Assembly (NCBI GenBank): GCA_015075425.1
Contig: JABTUL010000002.1
Coordinates: forward strand, 682,001-746,000
DNA length: 64,000 bases
Direction of reading: 5' to 3'
DNA from: Spirochaetales bacterium
GTDB taxonomy: Bacteria > Spirochaetota > Leptospiria > Leptospirales > Leptonemataceae
Below the pieces are notes generated by a model. The model saw only the letters and a program-made list of their open reading frames with translations, was not told where the DNA came from and made no database searches. Below are positions 1-8,229 of this stretch, one piece after another. The number at the start of each line of letters is the position of its first letter. Position 1 is the stretch's first letter. A program made the translations under genes and the position numbers.

Positions 1-1
1 A

Positions 2-526
2 AATCGGGAAGAGGGGCCATCGTTTTTCTCTGTTTTTCTGCGCTTTCTGGGCTTTGGCGCACTGCTGCTGCTCTTCTTTGTGGGAACCATGCGCTGGATC
101 AAGCGCCGCAATCTGCTCCCCACCATGTTCGAATCGGACCTGCTTCAGGTAATCGCTCGCATTCCGCTCATGCCTGGAAAAACGCTACAGATTGTGGATC
201 TGGCCGGCCAGATACTGGTGCTGGGAGTCTCTGATCAGTCCATGGATCTCATCTTAGAAGTGAAGAACGGTGAACTTGCAGACCGCATTCGCCTCTGGCA
301 TTCGCAAAAATCTGTCCTGACACAAAAGGAATCGGTGCTTGATCAGCTGACCTCTCTGGTACGTGGCAGTCGCTTCTGGCAGGAAAAACCGGGAAAGACA
401 GATTTTGCCGCTCTTTTGGGAGGGAACAACGGGGCAGAAGTCACAGAAGACCTGGGCCGACTCCTGGCTGCACAGAAGGAAAGACTGCGCAGCCGCAAGC
501 AAAACCAGCCGCAGACAGAATCTTAA
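2..526 (+). CDS. fliO: Flagellar biosynthesis protein FliO (5' partial)
   Basis: The reading frame is open to the left edge, so the true start lies outside. The visible part begins with a short polar stretch, then a strongly hydrophobic helix, then a basic patch and a small beta-rich domain (about 80 residues) with the FliO-type pattern of a hydrophobic start, a 'KTLQIVDLAGQILVLGV' core and a charged C-terminal tail rich in Arg, Lys and Gln. FliO is a bitopic membrane protein that helps assemble the FliP-FliR core of the flagellar export gate. FliO sequences are weakly conserved, so the call rests on topology, the core motif and fliP lying 1.9 kb downstream in the same direction. Three unrelated genes separate it from fliP, which is unusual. 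Confidence 0.75.
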   Translation, partial: NREEGPSFFSVFLRFLGFGALLLLFFVGTMRWIKRRNLLPTMFESDLLQVIARIPLMPGKTLQIVDLAGQILVLGVSDQSMDLILEVKNGELADRIRLWHSQKSVLTQKESVLDQLTSLVRGSRFWQEKPGKTDFAALLGGNNGAEVTEDLGRLLAAQKERLRSRKQNQPQTES

Positions 527-540
527 AAATATATATTTTT
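525..540. other. 16-bp all-A/T perfect palindrome at convergent gene ends
   Basis: A perfect self-complementary run of A and T sits exactly where fliO and the convergent DUF1554 lipoprotein gene end. It supplies bases of both stop codons (TAA at 524-526 on +, TAA at 539-541 on -). No GC stem is present, so it is not a classical intrinsic terminator, although the hairpin and U-run could weakly end transcription in both directions. Confidence 0.6.
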
Positions 541-1186
541 ACTGTTCAACACAGAGTAAATGAGTGGACGTGAGGCAGCTTTGTGTTGCGGAGAAGATCG
601 CTCCGCTGGTAACAGAATTGCCAATGCCGTAGGCTCCCGTTCCCGCTGTGTCTGTCCAGCCCGTGCAGTCGCTTCCGTGTGTGGTCCAGTCGGAGTTAAG
701 GGCAGTCCAGTACTGGCGACTTCCCGTGGCGTCAAGGGGCGCCTGAAGCTGGCTTTTGATGAGACCCTCAGCTGATGTTGTAACTAAAAAGGCTCCATCC
801 GAACGAAGGTAGCGGGTCGAGGGCCGCAGGACCCAGTCGATTTGCCCGTCACCCACATCAGGCGACTGGCTGGCCCGGCGGTTCCCCGCTACATCGGCAA
901 TCATAGCTTTGTAGCCTGTCTGCCGCGGCCGGGCCGCATCTGCATTGCAACGGCTATCAGCTCCGGCGATCCCGCCAACATTTCCGGTAGAAACATCAGT
1001 TGTGATGAACATGAAGAGCCCGCCCATAGCGGCTGTGCTCTCTTTGCTACTGAGCATGGCACTGACGATGAGACCGGCAGGCTTTGAGGGGTCCAGCGGG
1101 TGATTGAAGTCCGGCTGAAAGCAGGCACTGAGCAGACACAAAGCAACTGCGCTGAAGGTAGAAGGAGAGGCTCGGTCAGGCTCCAT
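539..1186 (-). CDS. DUF1554-family lipoprotein
   Basis: Predicted 215-residue exported lipoprotein. The N-terminus has a hydrophobic core ending in a spirochete-type lipobox, LLSAC, with Cys at about residue 22. The mature part carries the DUF1554 pattern: a 'CNADA' segment, 'GYKAMIAD', 'DWVLRPSTRYLRSDG', 'YWTALNSDW' and 'CTGWT', ending 'LLCVEQ'. Paired cysteines suggest disulfides. This family is best known from Leptospira and has no established biochemical role; the fold resembles collagen-trimer or lectin-like surface domains. The gene points against the flagellar genes and ends 13 bp from the fliO stop. It has a short upstream gap to MarR. Identity is confident; function is unknown. Confidence 0.8.
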   Translation of the reverse strand: MEPDRASPSTFSAVALCLLSACFQPDFNHPLDPSKPAGLIVSAMLSSKESTAAMGGLFMFITTDVSTGNVGGIAGADSRCNADAARPRQTGYKAMIADVAGNRRASQSPDVGDGQIDWVLRPSTRYLRSDGAFLVTTSAEGLIKSQLQAPLDATGSRQYWTALNSDWTTHGSDCTGWTDTAGTGAYGIGNSVTSGAIFSATQSCLTSTHLLCVEQ

Positions 1187-1364
1187 TTCCTGAGTAAAAG
1201 AAAGAGGAAAGCGGTGACAAGCACAAAAGCCACTCCCTCAAGTAGCACGATCCTTTTCCCGGCCCGGAGATTTTCCAGCTTCTTTTGTCATTTTCTTCCT
1301 GTGACCGCACCACCATTGAGCAGGCAAATGAGGGAGGGAATCTCAGTCCGGCTGCCGGGCGGGC

Positions 1365-1895
1365 TCAAACAGACTCGCCACTCAGTCGGGCCATAGCCTG
1401 GCTCAAACCTTGCAGGACCACGGCCTTTTGTTTGCGGAAGGGAGGGTCATTCAAAGGCCCGAAGGCTGTCTGGATCCGCTGGAAGTGATCGGGCAAAATG
1501 ACCTCCATATTTTTTTTTCCTTTCGGGGTCAAAGCGATGCTGTACTTGCGACGATCAGCGACCACGGCTTTGCGTTTGAGAAATCCCTGTTTCTCGAGCG
1601 TGTCAATGAGTCCGGTCATGGTGGGCGGGCGGACAGCAAGCTGTTCGGCAAGGTTGCTTGCTGTATGCTCTCCCTTCGAGTCAATGAACAAGAGTAAGAG
1701 GATCAAAAAGCCCGCCTGGGAAAGGCCGTAGCGCTGGAAATGCCTTTCCAGTCCCAGGGAAAATTCCTGCACAAAAGCCATGGAGCGGGCCATCTCTTCG
1801 ATGGTTTCAGCCTCAATTCCGAATTTTCCCCGTACATCCGACTGGTTCAAACCCTGCAAAAAAGCCGATCCGGGGAGAATCCATTCCGATTTCAT
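1365..1895 (-). CDS. MarR-family transcriptional regulator
   Basis: 176 residues with a winged-helix core: an N-terminal dimerisation helix, 'HTASNLAEQLAVRPPTMTGLIDTLEKQGFLKRK' as helix-turn-helix plus recognition helix (about residues 80-110), and the wing 'DRRKYSIALTPKGK' typical of MarR. MarR proteins are dimeric repressors that release DNA when a ligand or oxidant binds. The gene is divergent from a small membrane-protein gene, and the 56-bp gap holds a near-perfect inverted repeat overlapping a promoter, so it very probably represses itself and that neighbour. The N-terminus is somewhat long; an internal Met start is possible. No Cys-based redox sensor is evident. Confidence 0.88.
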   Translation of the reverse strand: MKSEWILPGSAFLQGLNQSDVRGKFGIEAETIEEMARSMAFVQEFSLGLERHFQRYGLSQAGFLILLLLFIDSKGEHTASNLAEQLAVRPPTMTGLIDTLEKQGFLKRKAVVADRRKYSIALTPKGKKNMEVILPDHFQRIQTAFGPLNDPPFRKQKAVVLQGLSQAMARLSGESV

Positions 1896-1899
1896 AAGC

Positions 1900-1928
1900 T
1901 TGACAAATAATTAGCCACCTAATAATCT
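1900..1928 (+). promoter_or_regulatory. Promoter with overlapping MarR-type operator
   Basis: A consensus TTGACA (1900-1905) lies 17 bp before a TAATCT -10-like hexamer (1923-1928). Between and over them lies an inverted repeat, ATAATTAG (1907-1914), CCAC, CTAATAAT (1919-1926), the size and A/T-rich form expected of a MarR operator. An AGGAG ribosome site at 1941-1945 sits 6 bp before the ATG at 1952. Placement between divergent marR and membrane-protein genes supports autoregulated control of both. Confidence 0.7.
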
Positions 1929-1951
1929 GGAAATCATAATAGGAGCTTCCC

Positions 1952-2317
1952 ATGAAAATTTTGCGAACTGCCATTCTGCTCTTCGGTTTTATCCATGCTC
2001 TGCTATCCATTCTCGAAGGATCCCGGGTGCTGATCGCCGGGCCAGCCGGCGATCAGATTGTGCTCCCCTGGCTTGTGACCTACAACGTGGCCATGGCCCT
2101 TTTCTCTCTGCCCGTTCTCTATTTGGTGTTCCGCCAGCGCTCACGGGGCCAGATGCTTTCCCTGTCGGTTCTGGCCGCTCATACCATGGTTTTCCTGGTT
2201 CTTCTGGGAATCTATCTGACTACGGGCCAGGTGGCCGGCAAAAGCGTCATAGCCATGGCGGTGCGCAGCGCTGTCTGGGCGCTCATTTTCTGGCAGAGTA
2301 GAATCGCTAAAAGGTGA
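1952..2317 (+). CDS. Small four-helix membrane protein divergent from marR
   Basis: 121 residues with four predicted transmembrane helices (about residues 4-22, 38-60, 70-90 and 97-114), separated by short loops and ending in a basic tail. The first helix contains 'GFIHALLSILEG', and the overall size resembles small DoxX-like or DUF-type inner-membrane proteins, but I do not recognise a family. A good AGGAG ribosome site precedes the ATG. It is divergent from the MarR gene and shares the operator region, so it is the likely regulated target: perhaps a small transporter or stress membrane protein. It and marR lie inside what is normally the contiguous fliO-fliP operon. Confidence 0.75.
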   Translation: MKILRTAILLFGFIHALLSILEGSRVLIAGPAGDQIVLPWLVTYNVAMALFSLPVLYLVFRQRSRGQMLSLSVLAAHTMVFLVLLGIYLTTGQVAGKSVIAMAVRSAVWALIFWQSRIAKR

Positions 2318-2340
2318 ACCACCCTCCGCTTCCTGGCCGG

Positions 2341-2368
2341 ATGTGATGTGAATAAAATTATGTCACAT
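2341..2368. promoter_or_regulatory. CRP/FNR-like imperfect palindrome upstream of fliP
   Basis: ATGTGA (2341-2346) and TCACAT (2363-2368) form inverted arms; a second TGTGA at 2347-2351 pairs with TCACA at 2363-2367 around an A/T-rich centre (TGTGA-N11-TCACA). The spacing differs from the E. coli CRP consensus (N6). It lies 47 bp before the fliP start and after the end of the membrane-protein gene, with no T-run, so an operator is more likely than a terminator. The cognate regulator is unknown. Confidence 0.4.
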
Positions 2369-2414
2369 TAAAAAAAGGCTTGTACAGAGGGCACAGGTCG
2401 GCCAGAAACGATTT

Positions 2415-3185
2415 GTGAAACTCCGCCGGGGCGTTTTTGGACTCCTGTTTTTACTATTCCTTCCTGTAGCGCTCAGCGCCCAGGTCCCCTTTGAAATCCC
2501 GGTCATCAGTGGCGTCCGTGCGGCCAGAAACGGACAGGAAGCTTCACTTTCTTTAATGTTGATTCTGCTCTTTACCGTACTCAGCCTGGCTCCGGCCCTG
2601 ATCATGATGATGACCAGTTTCACAAAAGTGATCATTGTTTTTGATTTTGTCCGGCGAGCCCTGGCTTTACAGAACATGCCGCCCAATCAGGTTCTCTTTG
2701 GTCTCGCTGTGTTCATTACTGTCTTCATCATGGCGCCCACTTTAACCGATTTCAATCGCCAGGCCCTGGATCCCTACATCAACGGAAAGTCCTCCACCGG
2801 AGAGTTCATCAACAAGGGGATGGTGCCTTTCAGAAATTTCATGATCAAACAAATTGGCAAAGATGGCGCCTCAGAGATGAACCTTTTCATTACCCTCTCC
2901 GCAAAAGATCGTGCACAAATAAAAACGATCGATGACATTGACTCATACATTTTGATTCCGGCCTTCATGCTCTCAGAGATCAAAAAGGCATTTATAATTG
3001 GAATCATTATATTCATACCTTTTATTGTCATCGATCTTGTCGTGGCTTCCACTCTGATGTCCATGGGGATGGTGATGCTCCCGCCAGCGATGATTTCACT
3101 GCCCTTTAAGATCATTTTATTCATTCTTGTTGATGGCTGGCATCTTATTACCTACAACCTTGTGCGATCGTACGGAGGTGCCTGA
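2415..3185 (+). CDS. fliP: Flagellar export gate protein FliP
   Basis: 256 residues from a GTG start. An N-terminal signal sequence (ending near 'LSAQ') is followed by the FliP family pattern: '[24 protein letters not shown]', '[16 protein letters not shown]', and the C-terminal block '[13 protein letters not shown]' and '[27 protein letters not shown]'. FliP is a core channel protein of the flagellar type III export gate (FliP5-FliQ4-FliR1). Length and motifs are standard. Its TGA stop overlaps the fliQ ATG, starting a compact fliP-fliQ-fliR-flhB-flhA operon. A palindromic site upstream suggests its own promoter, because fliO is not directly upstream. Confidence 0.97.
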   Translation: MKLRRGVFGLLFLLFLPVALSAQVPFEIPVISGVRAARNGQEASLSLMLILLFTVLSLAPALIMMMTSFTKVIIVFDFVRRALALQNMPPNQVLFGLAVFITVFIMAPTLTDFNRQALDPYINGKSSTGEFINKGMVPFRNFMIKQIGKDGASEMNLFITLSAKDRAQIKTIDDIDSYILIPAFMLSEIKKAFIIGIIIFIPFIVIDLVVASTLMSMGMVMLPPAMISLPFKIILFILVDGWHLITYNLVRSYGGA

Positions 3186-3448
3186 TGCTTGAAGCGGATG
3201 CGGTCAAATTGGTCAACGACGCCCTCATCGTGACAATGAAAATCTCAGCTCCCATACTCATTGCCAGTATGATTGTTGGTCTGGTAATTTCGGTACTCCA
3301 GACAACAACTTCCATCCAGGAGCAGACGCTGACCTTTGTTCCCAAACTGGTGGCCGTCTTCATGGCCATCGCCGTATTCTTTTCTTACATGCTGCATACG
3401 GCCATGGATTACACCAGATCCATCTATGATTTAATCATACGTTACTGA
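3185..3448 (+). CDS. fliQ: Flagellar export gate protein FliQ
   Basis: 87 residues, the usual FliQ length, with two transmembrane helices. The conserved core 'SAPILIASMIVGLVISVLQTTTSIQEQTLTFVPKL' spans about residues 21-55. FliQ packs around FliP and FliR in the flagellar export gate. The ATG overlaps the fliP stop by one base, indicating translational coupling, and fliR follows after 4 bp. Confidence 0.97.
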   Translation: MLEADAVKLVNDALIVTMKISAPILIASMIVGLVISVLQTTTSIQEQTLTFVPKLVAVFMAIAVFFSYMLHTAMDYTRSIYDLIIRY

Positions 3449-3452
3449 CATT

Positions 3453-4259
3453 ATGGAAGGCTTCAATCAGAGCACTCTCCTCTTTGCCCTGATTATGGCG
3501 CGCGTTACCGGACTTCTCTTTACCATGCCTGTGCTCAGCGCTGAATCTGTGCCCTACCGCGTGCGAACGGGCCTTGCATTTTTCTTGAGCATTGCCATGT
3601 TTCCGGTTACGGCCAGTTACCTGCCAGCTCCAGCCGCAACTCCCCTGGGCATGGGACTTCTGGTAATCGGTCAGGCGATGATGGGTATCATTACCGGCCT
3701 CTTAATGCAGATGGTCTTCGCGGCCTTTCAAATCGCCGGGGAAATCTTCAGCATTCAGGTAGGCCTGTCTTTCTCCGAAGTCCTGGACCCGCAATCGCAG
3801 GTCTCTATACCCATTCTGGGCACCCTCAAGAATCTGGTCGGAATTCTCCTCTTTGTTTCCGTTCCCTTCACCATGGACGGAATCTACACCACAGCCATGC
3901 TGCATTCCTTTCGCGCTCTGGTCCACTCCTTCAAGGCCGTGGCTTTTTTCAATGTAGATGCCGGTATTTCTGGAGGTGTGCTGGCGGAGCTCGATCAGGC
4001 TTTTGGCATTCTTTTTATTACGGCGCTCAAGATTGCTATTCCACTCATGGGAATTCTGTTTTTATCCTCGCTGGCTCTTGGCATACTGGGGCGCGCGGCA
4101 CCGCAGATGAACCTGATGGTAATGGGTATTCAAGTAAATATCCTTACAGGAATCATACTGCTGGTTGTCCTCATGCCCGTAATGGTTCCGCTGATGCTTG
4201 ATGCATTTCAAGTATTCTACGGAGAACTGGGAGAGATGCTCCGGATATGGCCGCGATGA
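3453..4259 (+). CDS. fliR: Flagellar export gate protein FliR
   Basis: 268 residues with about six to eight hydrophobic segments. Family hallmarks include 'ARVTGLLFTMPVLSAESVPYRVRTGLAFFLSIAMFP' near the N-terminus and 'FQIAGEIFSIQVGLSFSEVLDPQSQ' around residues 90-115. FliR completes the export gate with FliP and FliQ, and contacts FlhB. Its 3' end overlaps the flhB start by 13 bp, consistent with translational coupling. Confidence 0.96.
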   Translation: MEGFNQSTLLFALIMARVTGLLFTMPVLSAESVPYRVRTGLAFFLSIAMFPVTASYLPAPAATPLGMGLLVIGQAMMGIITGLLMQMVFAAFQIAGEIFSIQVGLSFSEVLDPQSQVSIPILGTLKNLVGILLFVSVPFTMDGIYTTAMLHSFRALVHSFKAVAFFNVDAGISGGVLAELDQAFGILFITALKIAIPLMGILFLSSLALGILGRAAPQMNLMVMGIQVNILTGIILLVVLMPVMVPLMLDAFQVFYGELGEMLRIWPR

Positions 4260-5401
4260 ATCGCTCCCTGATCGACATTGAATGGTTTCTGCGCGGGGGA
4301 TTGCGACCTCTGGACCTCCAGCTTTTCGCGGCCGAAGACGAAGGCCGCACAGAGCTACCAACAGAAAGACGTCGTCGCGAAGAACGCGATAAAGGCAACG
4401 TGCCCCGCTCGCAGGATCTGGCGGGGAGCGTGGTACTTCTGGGAACTGTCATTTTGCTCTTTTTTTTGAGCGGGCTGATATTCTATCAGAGCCGCAGCCT
4501 TTTTGAACGATTTCTGACTCTGGATACATCTGCCTTCTACAGTGCTGACCTGCCTCTGGCTCGCTTTGTCCTGACCAGCATGTTCTGGGAAACGGCAAAA
4601 ATCGTGGGGCCACTGCTTGGAGTGGGATTTTTACTGGCCATCCTGGGTAACGTAACCCAGGTCGGACTCCTTTTCAGTGCCCGCACCCTGGAATTCAAGC
4701 TGGAACGGTTGATCCCCGATTTCAAGCGGGTTCTACCCACGCGCAGAACGATGTACAACCTGGCCCGGGTTATGGTACAGTTTCTGCTGATTGGCTTTGC
4801 TGCCTATCTGATCATAATAGACGATTTCATTCCCATGCTCAGCACAAGCGATACCGACCTTGCCGCAGCCCTCACGCTCTTTGGCTGGGCCAGTTTCAAG
4901 CTGCTGCTTGTCAGTGCGGTGATCCTTTTTGTGCTTTCTGTGCCGGATTTTTTCTACCAACGATTTGAATTTATGGAAAACTTAAAAATGACCATTTCAG
5001 AAGTGAAGCGCGAACGGCGCGAAGAAGAAGGTGATCCGCTCATCCGGCAGCGCCAGCGGGAACGTGGCTATGAACTGCGCAAGCAAAGAGACATGCTGGA
5101 GGCGGTTCCCTCAGCAGATGTGGTCATTACCAACCCCACCCACTATGCCGTGGCTCTGGGCTGGGACAGGGAGCAGCGCAGCCAGGCACCCGTTGTCGTG
5201 GCAAAAGGTAAAGATCATATAGCATTTTTAATCCGGACAATCGCTCTGAAAAACGAAGTACCCATCCAGGAAAACCCGCCGCTGGCCCGTACCCTTTACA
5301 ACGAAGTAGAGCTGGGGCGCGAGATCCCGGAAACCCTGTACCGTGCCGTCAGCGCCATCTTTGCCCGTCTGGAAAAATATGCTACTGGAGTCCGTAACTG
5401 A
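4247..5401 (+). CDS. flhB: Flagellar export switch protein FlhB
   Basis: 384 residues. Four transmembrane helices are preceded by '[21 protein letters not shown]' and followed by a cytoplasmic domain with the self-cleavage motif N296-P297-T298-H299. Autocleavage between Asn and Pro switches the export apparatus from rod/hook to filament substrates. A roughly 30-residue N-terminal extension precedes the usual start region, so a downstream start is possible, although the first ATG lies in the fliR overlap. The TGA stop shares a base with the flhA ATG. Confidence 0.97.
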   Translation: MAAMNRSLIDIEWFLRGGLRPLDLQLFAAEDEGRTELPTERRRREERDKGNVPRSQDLAGSVVLLGTVILLFFLSGLIFYQSRSLFERFLTLDTSAFYSADLPLARFVLTSMFWETAKIVGPLLGVGFLLAILGNVTQVGLLFSARTLEFKLERLIPDFKRVLPTRRTMYNLARVMVQFLLIGFAAYLIIIDDFIPMLSTSDTDLAAALTLFGWASFKLLLVSAVILFVLSVPDFFYQRFEFMENLKMTISEVKRERREEEGDPLIRQRQRERGYELRKQRDMLEAVPSADVVITNPTHYAVALGWDREQRSQAPVVVAKGKDHIAFLIRTIALKNEVPIQENPPLARTLYNEVELGREIPETLYRAVSAIFARLEKYATGVRN

Positions 5402-7524
5402 TGCTGGAACGATTATCACCCTATTTACGGAACAATGAAGCTGCCCTGGGCTTTGGTGTTATCTTTATTGTTGTCCTGCTTGTTGTGCCTCTGCCCGGAC
5501 CGATTCTCGATGGGCTCATACTCTTAAGTCTGTTCAGCGGCCTGATCATTATCCTGACCTCTCTAAATAGCACAACACCGGCGGAATTCACCGTATTCCC
5601 GACTTTGCTTCTGGTCACTACGGTATATCGATTGGCGGTCAACGTTTCCACCACCAGGATGATTCTTACCCAGGGAGCAAACTCCAACTCCGCCCTGATT
5701 GAAGCTTTTGGTACTTTTGTGGTGGGCGGAACCGGCAGCGCGACCCTCAGTCTTGTTGTCGGAATCATTATTTTTATTATATTGACACTTGTTCAGGTAA
5801 TGGTCATCACCAAAGGTGCAACACGAATCTCTGAAGTGTCCGCACGTTTTGTTCTGGACAGCTTGCCTGGAAAGCAACTGGCCATCGACTCCGATCTTGC
5901 CGCAGGCTATATCAATGAAAAGGAAGCAAGGAGAAGACGCGAAAACTTACAGAAGGAAATGAACTTTTACGGGGCCATGGACGGTGCGTCCAAATTTGTG
6001 CAGGGTGATGTTCGTCTGGGACTGATCATCACAGCCATCAACATCATCGGTGGCATAATTGTGGGAATGTCCATTCGTGGCGAACCTTTCGCAACGGCCC
6101 TGGAAACATATACCAAATTCACCATCGGCGATGGTCTGGTTTCTGCCATTCCTGCACTGCTCATTACCTCTGCTACCGGCGTCATCGTAACCAGGTCAGT
6201 AAGCGAGGAAGCTCTTCCAGAAGAGATGAAGACGCAACTATTTGCTAATCCAAAACTTCTATATATTGTGGGCAGTATGTTTGTAGCCGGTGCACTGCTG
6301 CCTGGCTTTCCTTTTCTGGCCATGGTTGGTATTGGCGGCCTGCTCATCTGGCTGGGCATCGTAATAGAGAAGAGCATCAAGGAAAAAGCGATCGCTGAAG
6401 AAAAGCGTGAATCCGATAAAAAAGATGAAAAACTTCCGGAAACATATATTGAACACCTGAAAACGGATCCTCTGGAAGTGGAAATCGGTTATTATTTGAT
6501 ATCACTCGTGGATCCCAAGCAGGGCGGTACCATGCTCGATCAAATCAGTCGGCTGCGCCGTCGCTTTGCCACAGGCATGGGACTGATTGTTCCACCGGTT
6601 CGTATTCGCGATAATATGAATCTGGAGCCGGGCGCGTACGTGATCAAACTGCAGGGCAATCCGGTAGCCCGCTTCAAACTGGAACCGGATCGGCTCATGG
6701 CCATTGACACGGGCAAAGTGACTGTTCCTTTAACGGACGGCACACAGTTTACCGAGCCCACCTACGGACTCAAAGCCATCTGGATTACTCCCGAGCAGAA
6801 GATGGATGCTGAATCGGCGGGCTACGATGTGGTGGATCCGGCGACAGTGATCGCCACTCACTTAAGCTCTGTTATTGAAGAGAATAGCTCGGAAATCATG
6901 GGACGCCAGGAAGTGAAGAAGATTCTCGATAGCATCCGCGAGGAAAATGCCGTGGTTGTGGACGAAGTACTGCAAGAGCGCAAACTGGGTGTCGGGCAGG
7001 TTCAGGCCGTGCTGGCATCGCTTTTGCGGGAGCATGTATCCATCCGCAATATGACCCGCATTCTCGAAACCATTGCCAGCAATGCCGTGCGTACGGCCGG
7101 TGATCCCTACCTCCTGACCGAGGCCGTACGCCAGGCCCTGCGCCGCCAGATTGCCGGGGAATATGCCGATGAAAGCGGCGTTATTTCGGCCATCACCATC
7201 GAACCCGGCATTGACCGTCGCCTGCGGGAAGGAATCCATCGCGACCCGGAAGAAGGCTTTGTCATGGCCCTCAAGCCCGACTTTCAGGTCGCGCTGCGCG
7301 ATGCACTGATCGGGGAATACCAGCAGGTAGTAAAAAACGGGGGGCATCCGGTTTTCATAAGCAGCAGGGAAATTCGAGCAGGACTTTTTTCCATAATACA
7401 GCGTCATTTCCCCGCCCGCAGCTTTGCCGTGCTGGCTCATGAGGAAATTCCGCCAGATATTCGCCTAAATATCGTCGGCCAGGTCGCTCTGCGACGCCAG
7501 GAAGAGCCCGTAGAAGCCGAATAA
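5401..7524 (+). CDS. flhA: Flagellar export protein FlhA
   Basis: 707 residues, near the standard length. The N-terminal half has about eight transmembrane helices, including the FHIPEP-family region '[31 protein letters not shown]' (about residues 140-170) and '[24 protein letters not shown]'. The C-terminal half is the cytoplasmic substrate-docking domain that binds chaperone-filament complexes. FlhA forms the nonameric ring below the FliPQR gate. It is the last gene of the operon; a promoter for the next gene begins about 30 bp downstream. Confidence 0.98.
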   Translation: MLERLSPYLRNNEAALGFGVIFIVVLLVVPLPGPILDGLILLSLFSGLIIILTSLNSTTPAEFTVFPTLLLVTTVYRLAVNVSTTRMILTQGANSNSALIEAFGTFVVGGTGSATLSLVVGIIIFIILTLVQVMVITKGATRISEVSARFVLDSLPGKQLAIDSDLAAGYINEKEARRRRENLQKEMNFYGAMDGASKFVQGDVRLGLIITAINIIGGIIVGMSIRGEPFATALETYTKFTIGDGLVSAIPALLITSATGVIVTRSVSEEALPEEMKTQLFANPKLLYIVGSMFVAGALLPGFPFLAMVGIGGLLIWLGIVIEKSIKEKAIAEEKRESDKKDEKLPETYIEHLKTDPLEVEIGYYLISLVDPKQGGTMLDQISRLRRRFATGMGLIVPPVRIRDNMNLEPGAYVIKLQGNPVARFKLEPDRLMAIDTGKVTVPLTDGTQFTEPTYGLKAIWITPEQKMDAESAGYDVVDPATVIATHLSSVIEENSSEIMGRQEVKKILDSIREENAVVVDEVLQERKLGVGQVQAVLASLLREHVSIRNMTRILETIASNAVRTAGDPYLLTEAVRQALRRQIAGEYADESGVISAITIEPGIDRRLREGIHRDPEEGFVMALKPDFQVALRDALIGEYQQVVKNGGHPVFISSREIRAGLFSIIQRHFPARSFAVLAHEEIPPDIRLNIVGQVALRRQEEPVEAE

Positions 7525-7554
7525 GCCCAAAAGTGCGGATTTTGCCCGTTACTG

Positions 7555-7583
7555 TTGAAAAAAAATGCCTTTCAGGCTATTTT
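7555..7583 (+). promoter_or_regulatory. Candidate sigma-70 promoter for OmpA-like lipoprotein
   Basis: TTGAAA (7555-7560), a 17-bp spacer and TATTTT (7578-7583) make a reasonable vegetative promoter. It falls between the flhA stop and the lipoprotein start at 7658, leaving a leader of roughly 68 bases with a GGAG ribosome site 5-9 bp before the ATG. The A/T richness of this stretch contrasts with flanking genes. Confidence 0.5.
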
Positions 7584-7657
7584 TTACATGACAGCAAAGG
7601 AATTGCCCATGACAAGGGCCAAAACCAATACGACTCAAGTTGCTACTGGAGAAAAAA

Positions 7658-8110
7658 ATGAAAGTAAAAAATCTTGGATTAGCACTGCTGATGATTGCAA
7701 CCATTACCTTCGCCGCTTGCGGCGGTGGGTCTACCAAAAGTGTGAGTAATCCGGTCAGCATGGCCCTTGCTCCCCTGAATGGGCTCATCAAATTCGAGTA
7801 TGCAAAAACAACAATGTCTGCCCCTCAAGTTGAGAAATGGGTAAGCACTGCTGCTCCTGCTGTTAATAAAGCTCTCACTGTAGTTCCTGCAGGAAGAAGC
7901 CTTGTTATCGTAGGACATGCTAACTCAATTGGTGGTCAGCGTGCAGCTGATAACTTTGGCCTGGCCAGAGCTAATTTTGTGCGGAATACTCTGCGCGCTA
8001 AAGGCGTGGATGTATCTAAAATCAAAACTAAAAGCGCTGGTGCATCTCAGGAAAACAAAGCCAATCTGATGGATCCGAATAACTTCAAAATTTCTTTTGA
8101 AGTACAATAA
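7658..8110 (+). CDS. OmpA-domain lipoprotein
   Basis: 150 residues from the ATG that follows a GGAG ribosome site; an earlier in-frame ATG at 7640 lacks one. The signal peptide ends in an AAC lipobox at about Cys 20, followed by a Gly/Ser linker. The C-terminal domain has the OmpA/Pal signature 'VIVGHANSIGGQRAADNFGLARANFVRNTLRAKGVD', ending in a short beta strand. Such proteins anchor the outer membrane to peptidoglycan through meso-diaminopimelate. A promoter lies upstream and a strong terminator downstream, so it is monocistronic and probably abundant; its codon use is A/T-richer than that of its neighbours, as in highly expressed lipoproteins. The domain is short compared with a full OmpA domain. 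Confidence 0.85.
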   Translation: MKVKNLGLALLMIATITFAACGGGSTKSVSNPVSMALAPLNGLIKFEYAKTTMSAPQVEKWVSTAAPAVNKALTVVPAGRSLVIVGHANSIGGQRAADNFGLARANFVRNTLRAKGVDVSKIKTKSAGASQENKANLMDPNNFKISFEVQ

Positions 8111-8138
8111 TTCAAAGTCCACACAGATCAAACCTGAA

Positions 8139-8176
8139 GGCTCTGCGGTCAAAAGCTGCAGAGCCTTTTTATTTTT
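8139..8176 (+). terminator. Rho-independent terminator after OmpA-like lipoprotein
   Basis: GGCTCTGC (8139-8146) pairs perfectly with GCAGAGCC (8158-8165) around an 11-base loop and is followed by TTTTTATTTTT. A strong stem and long U-run separate this gene from the eight-gene run downstream. Confidence 0.93.
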
Positions 8177-8229
8177 CTCGCACCGGGTGGTTCCTTTCAA
8201 AACTTGACTGACGCTGGCCTGGCCCTGCC

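Noticed and set aside
7561-7585. Possible terminator after flhA (GCCT-TTC-AGGC then T-rich)
   Set aside because: Only a 4-bp stem; it overlaps a better promoter candidate, so it was not called.
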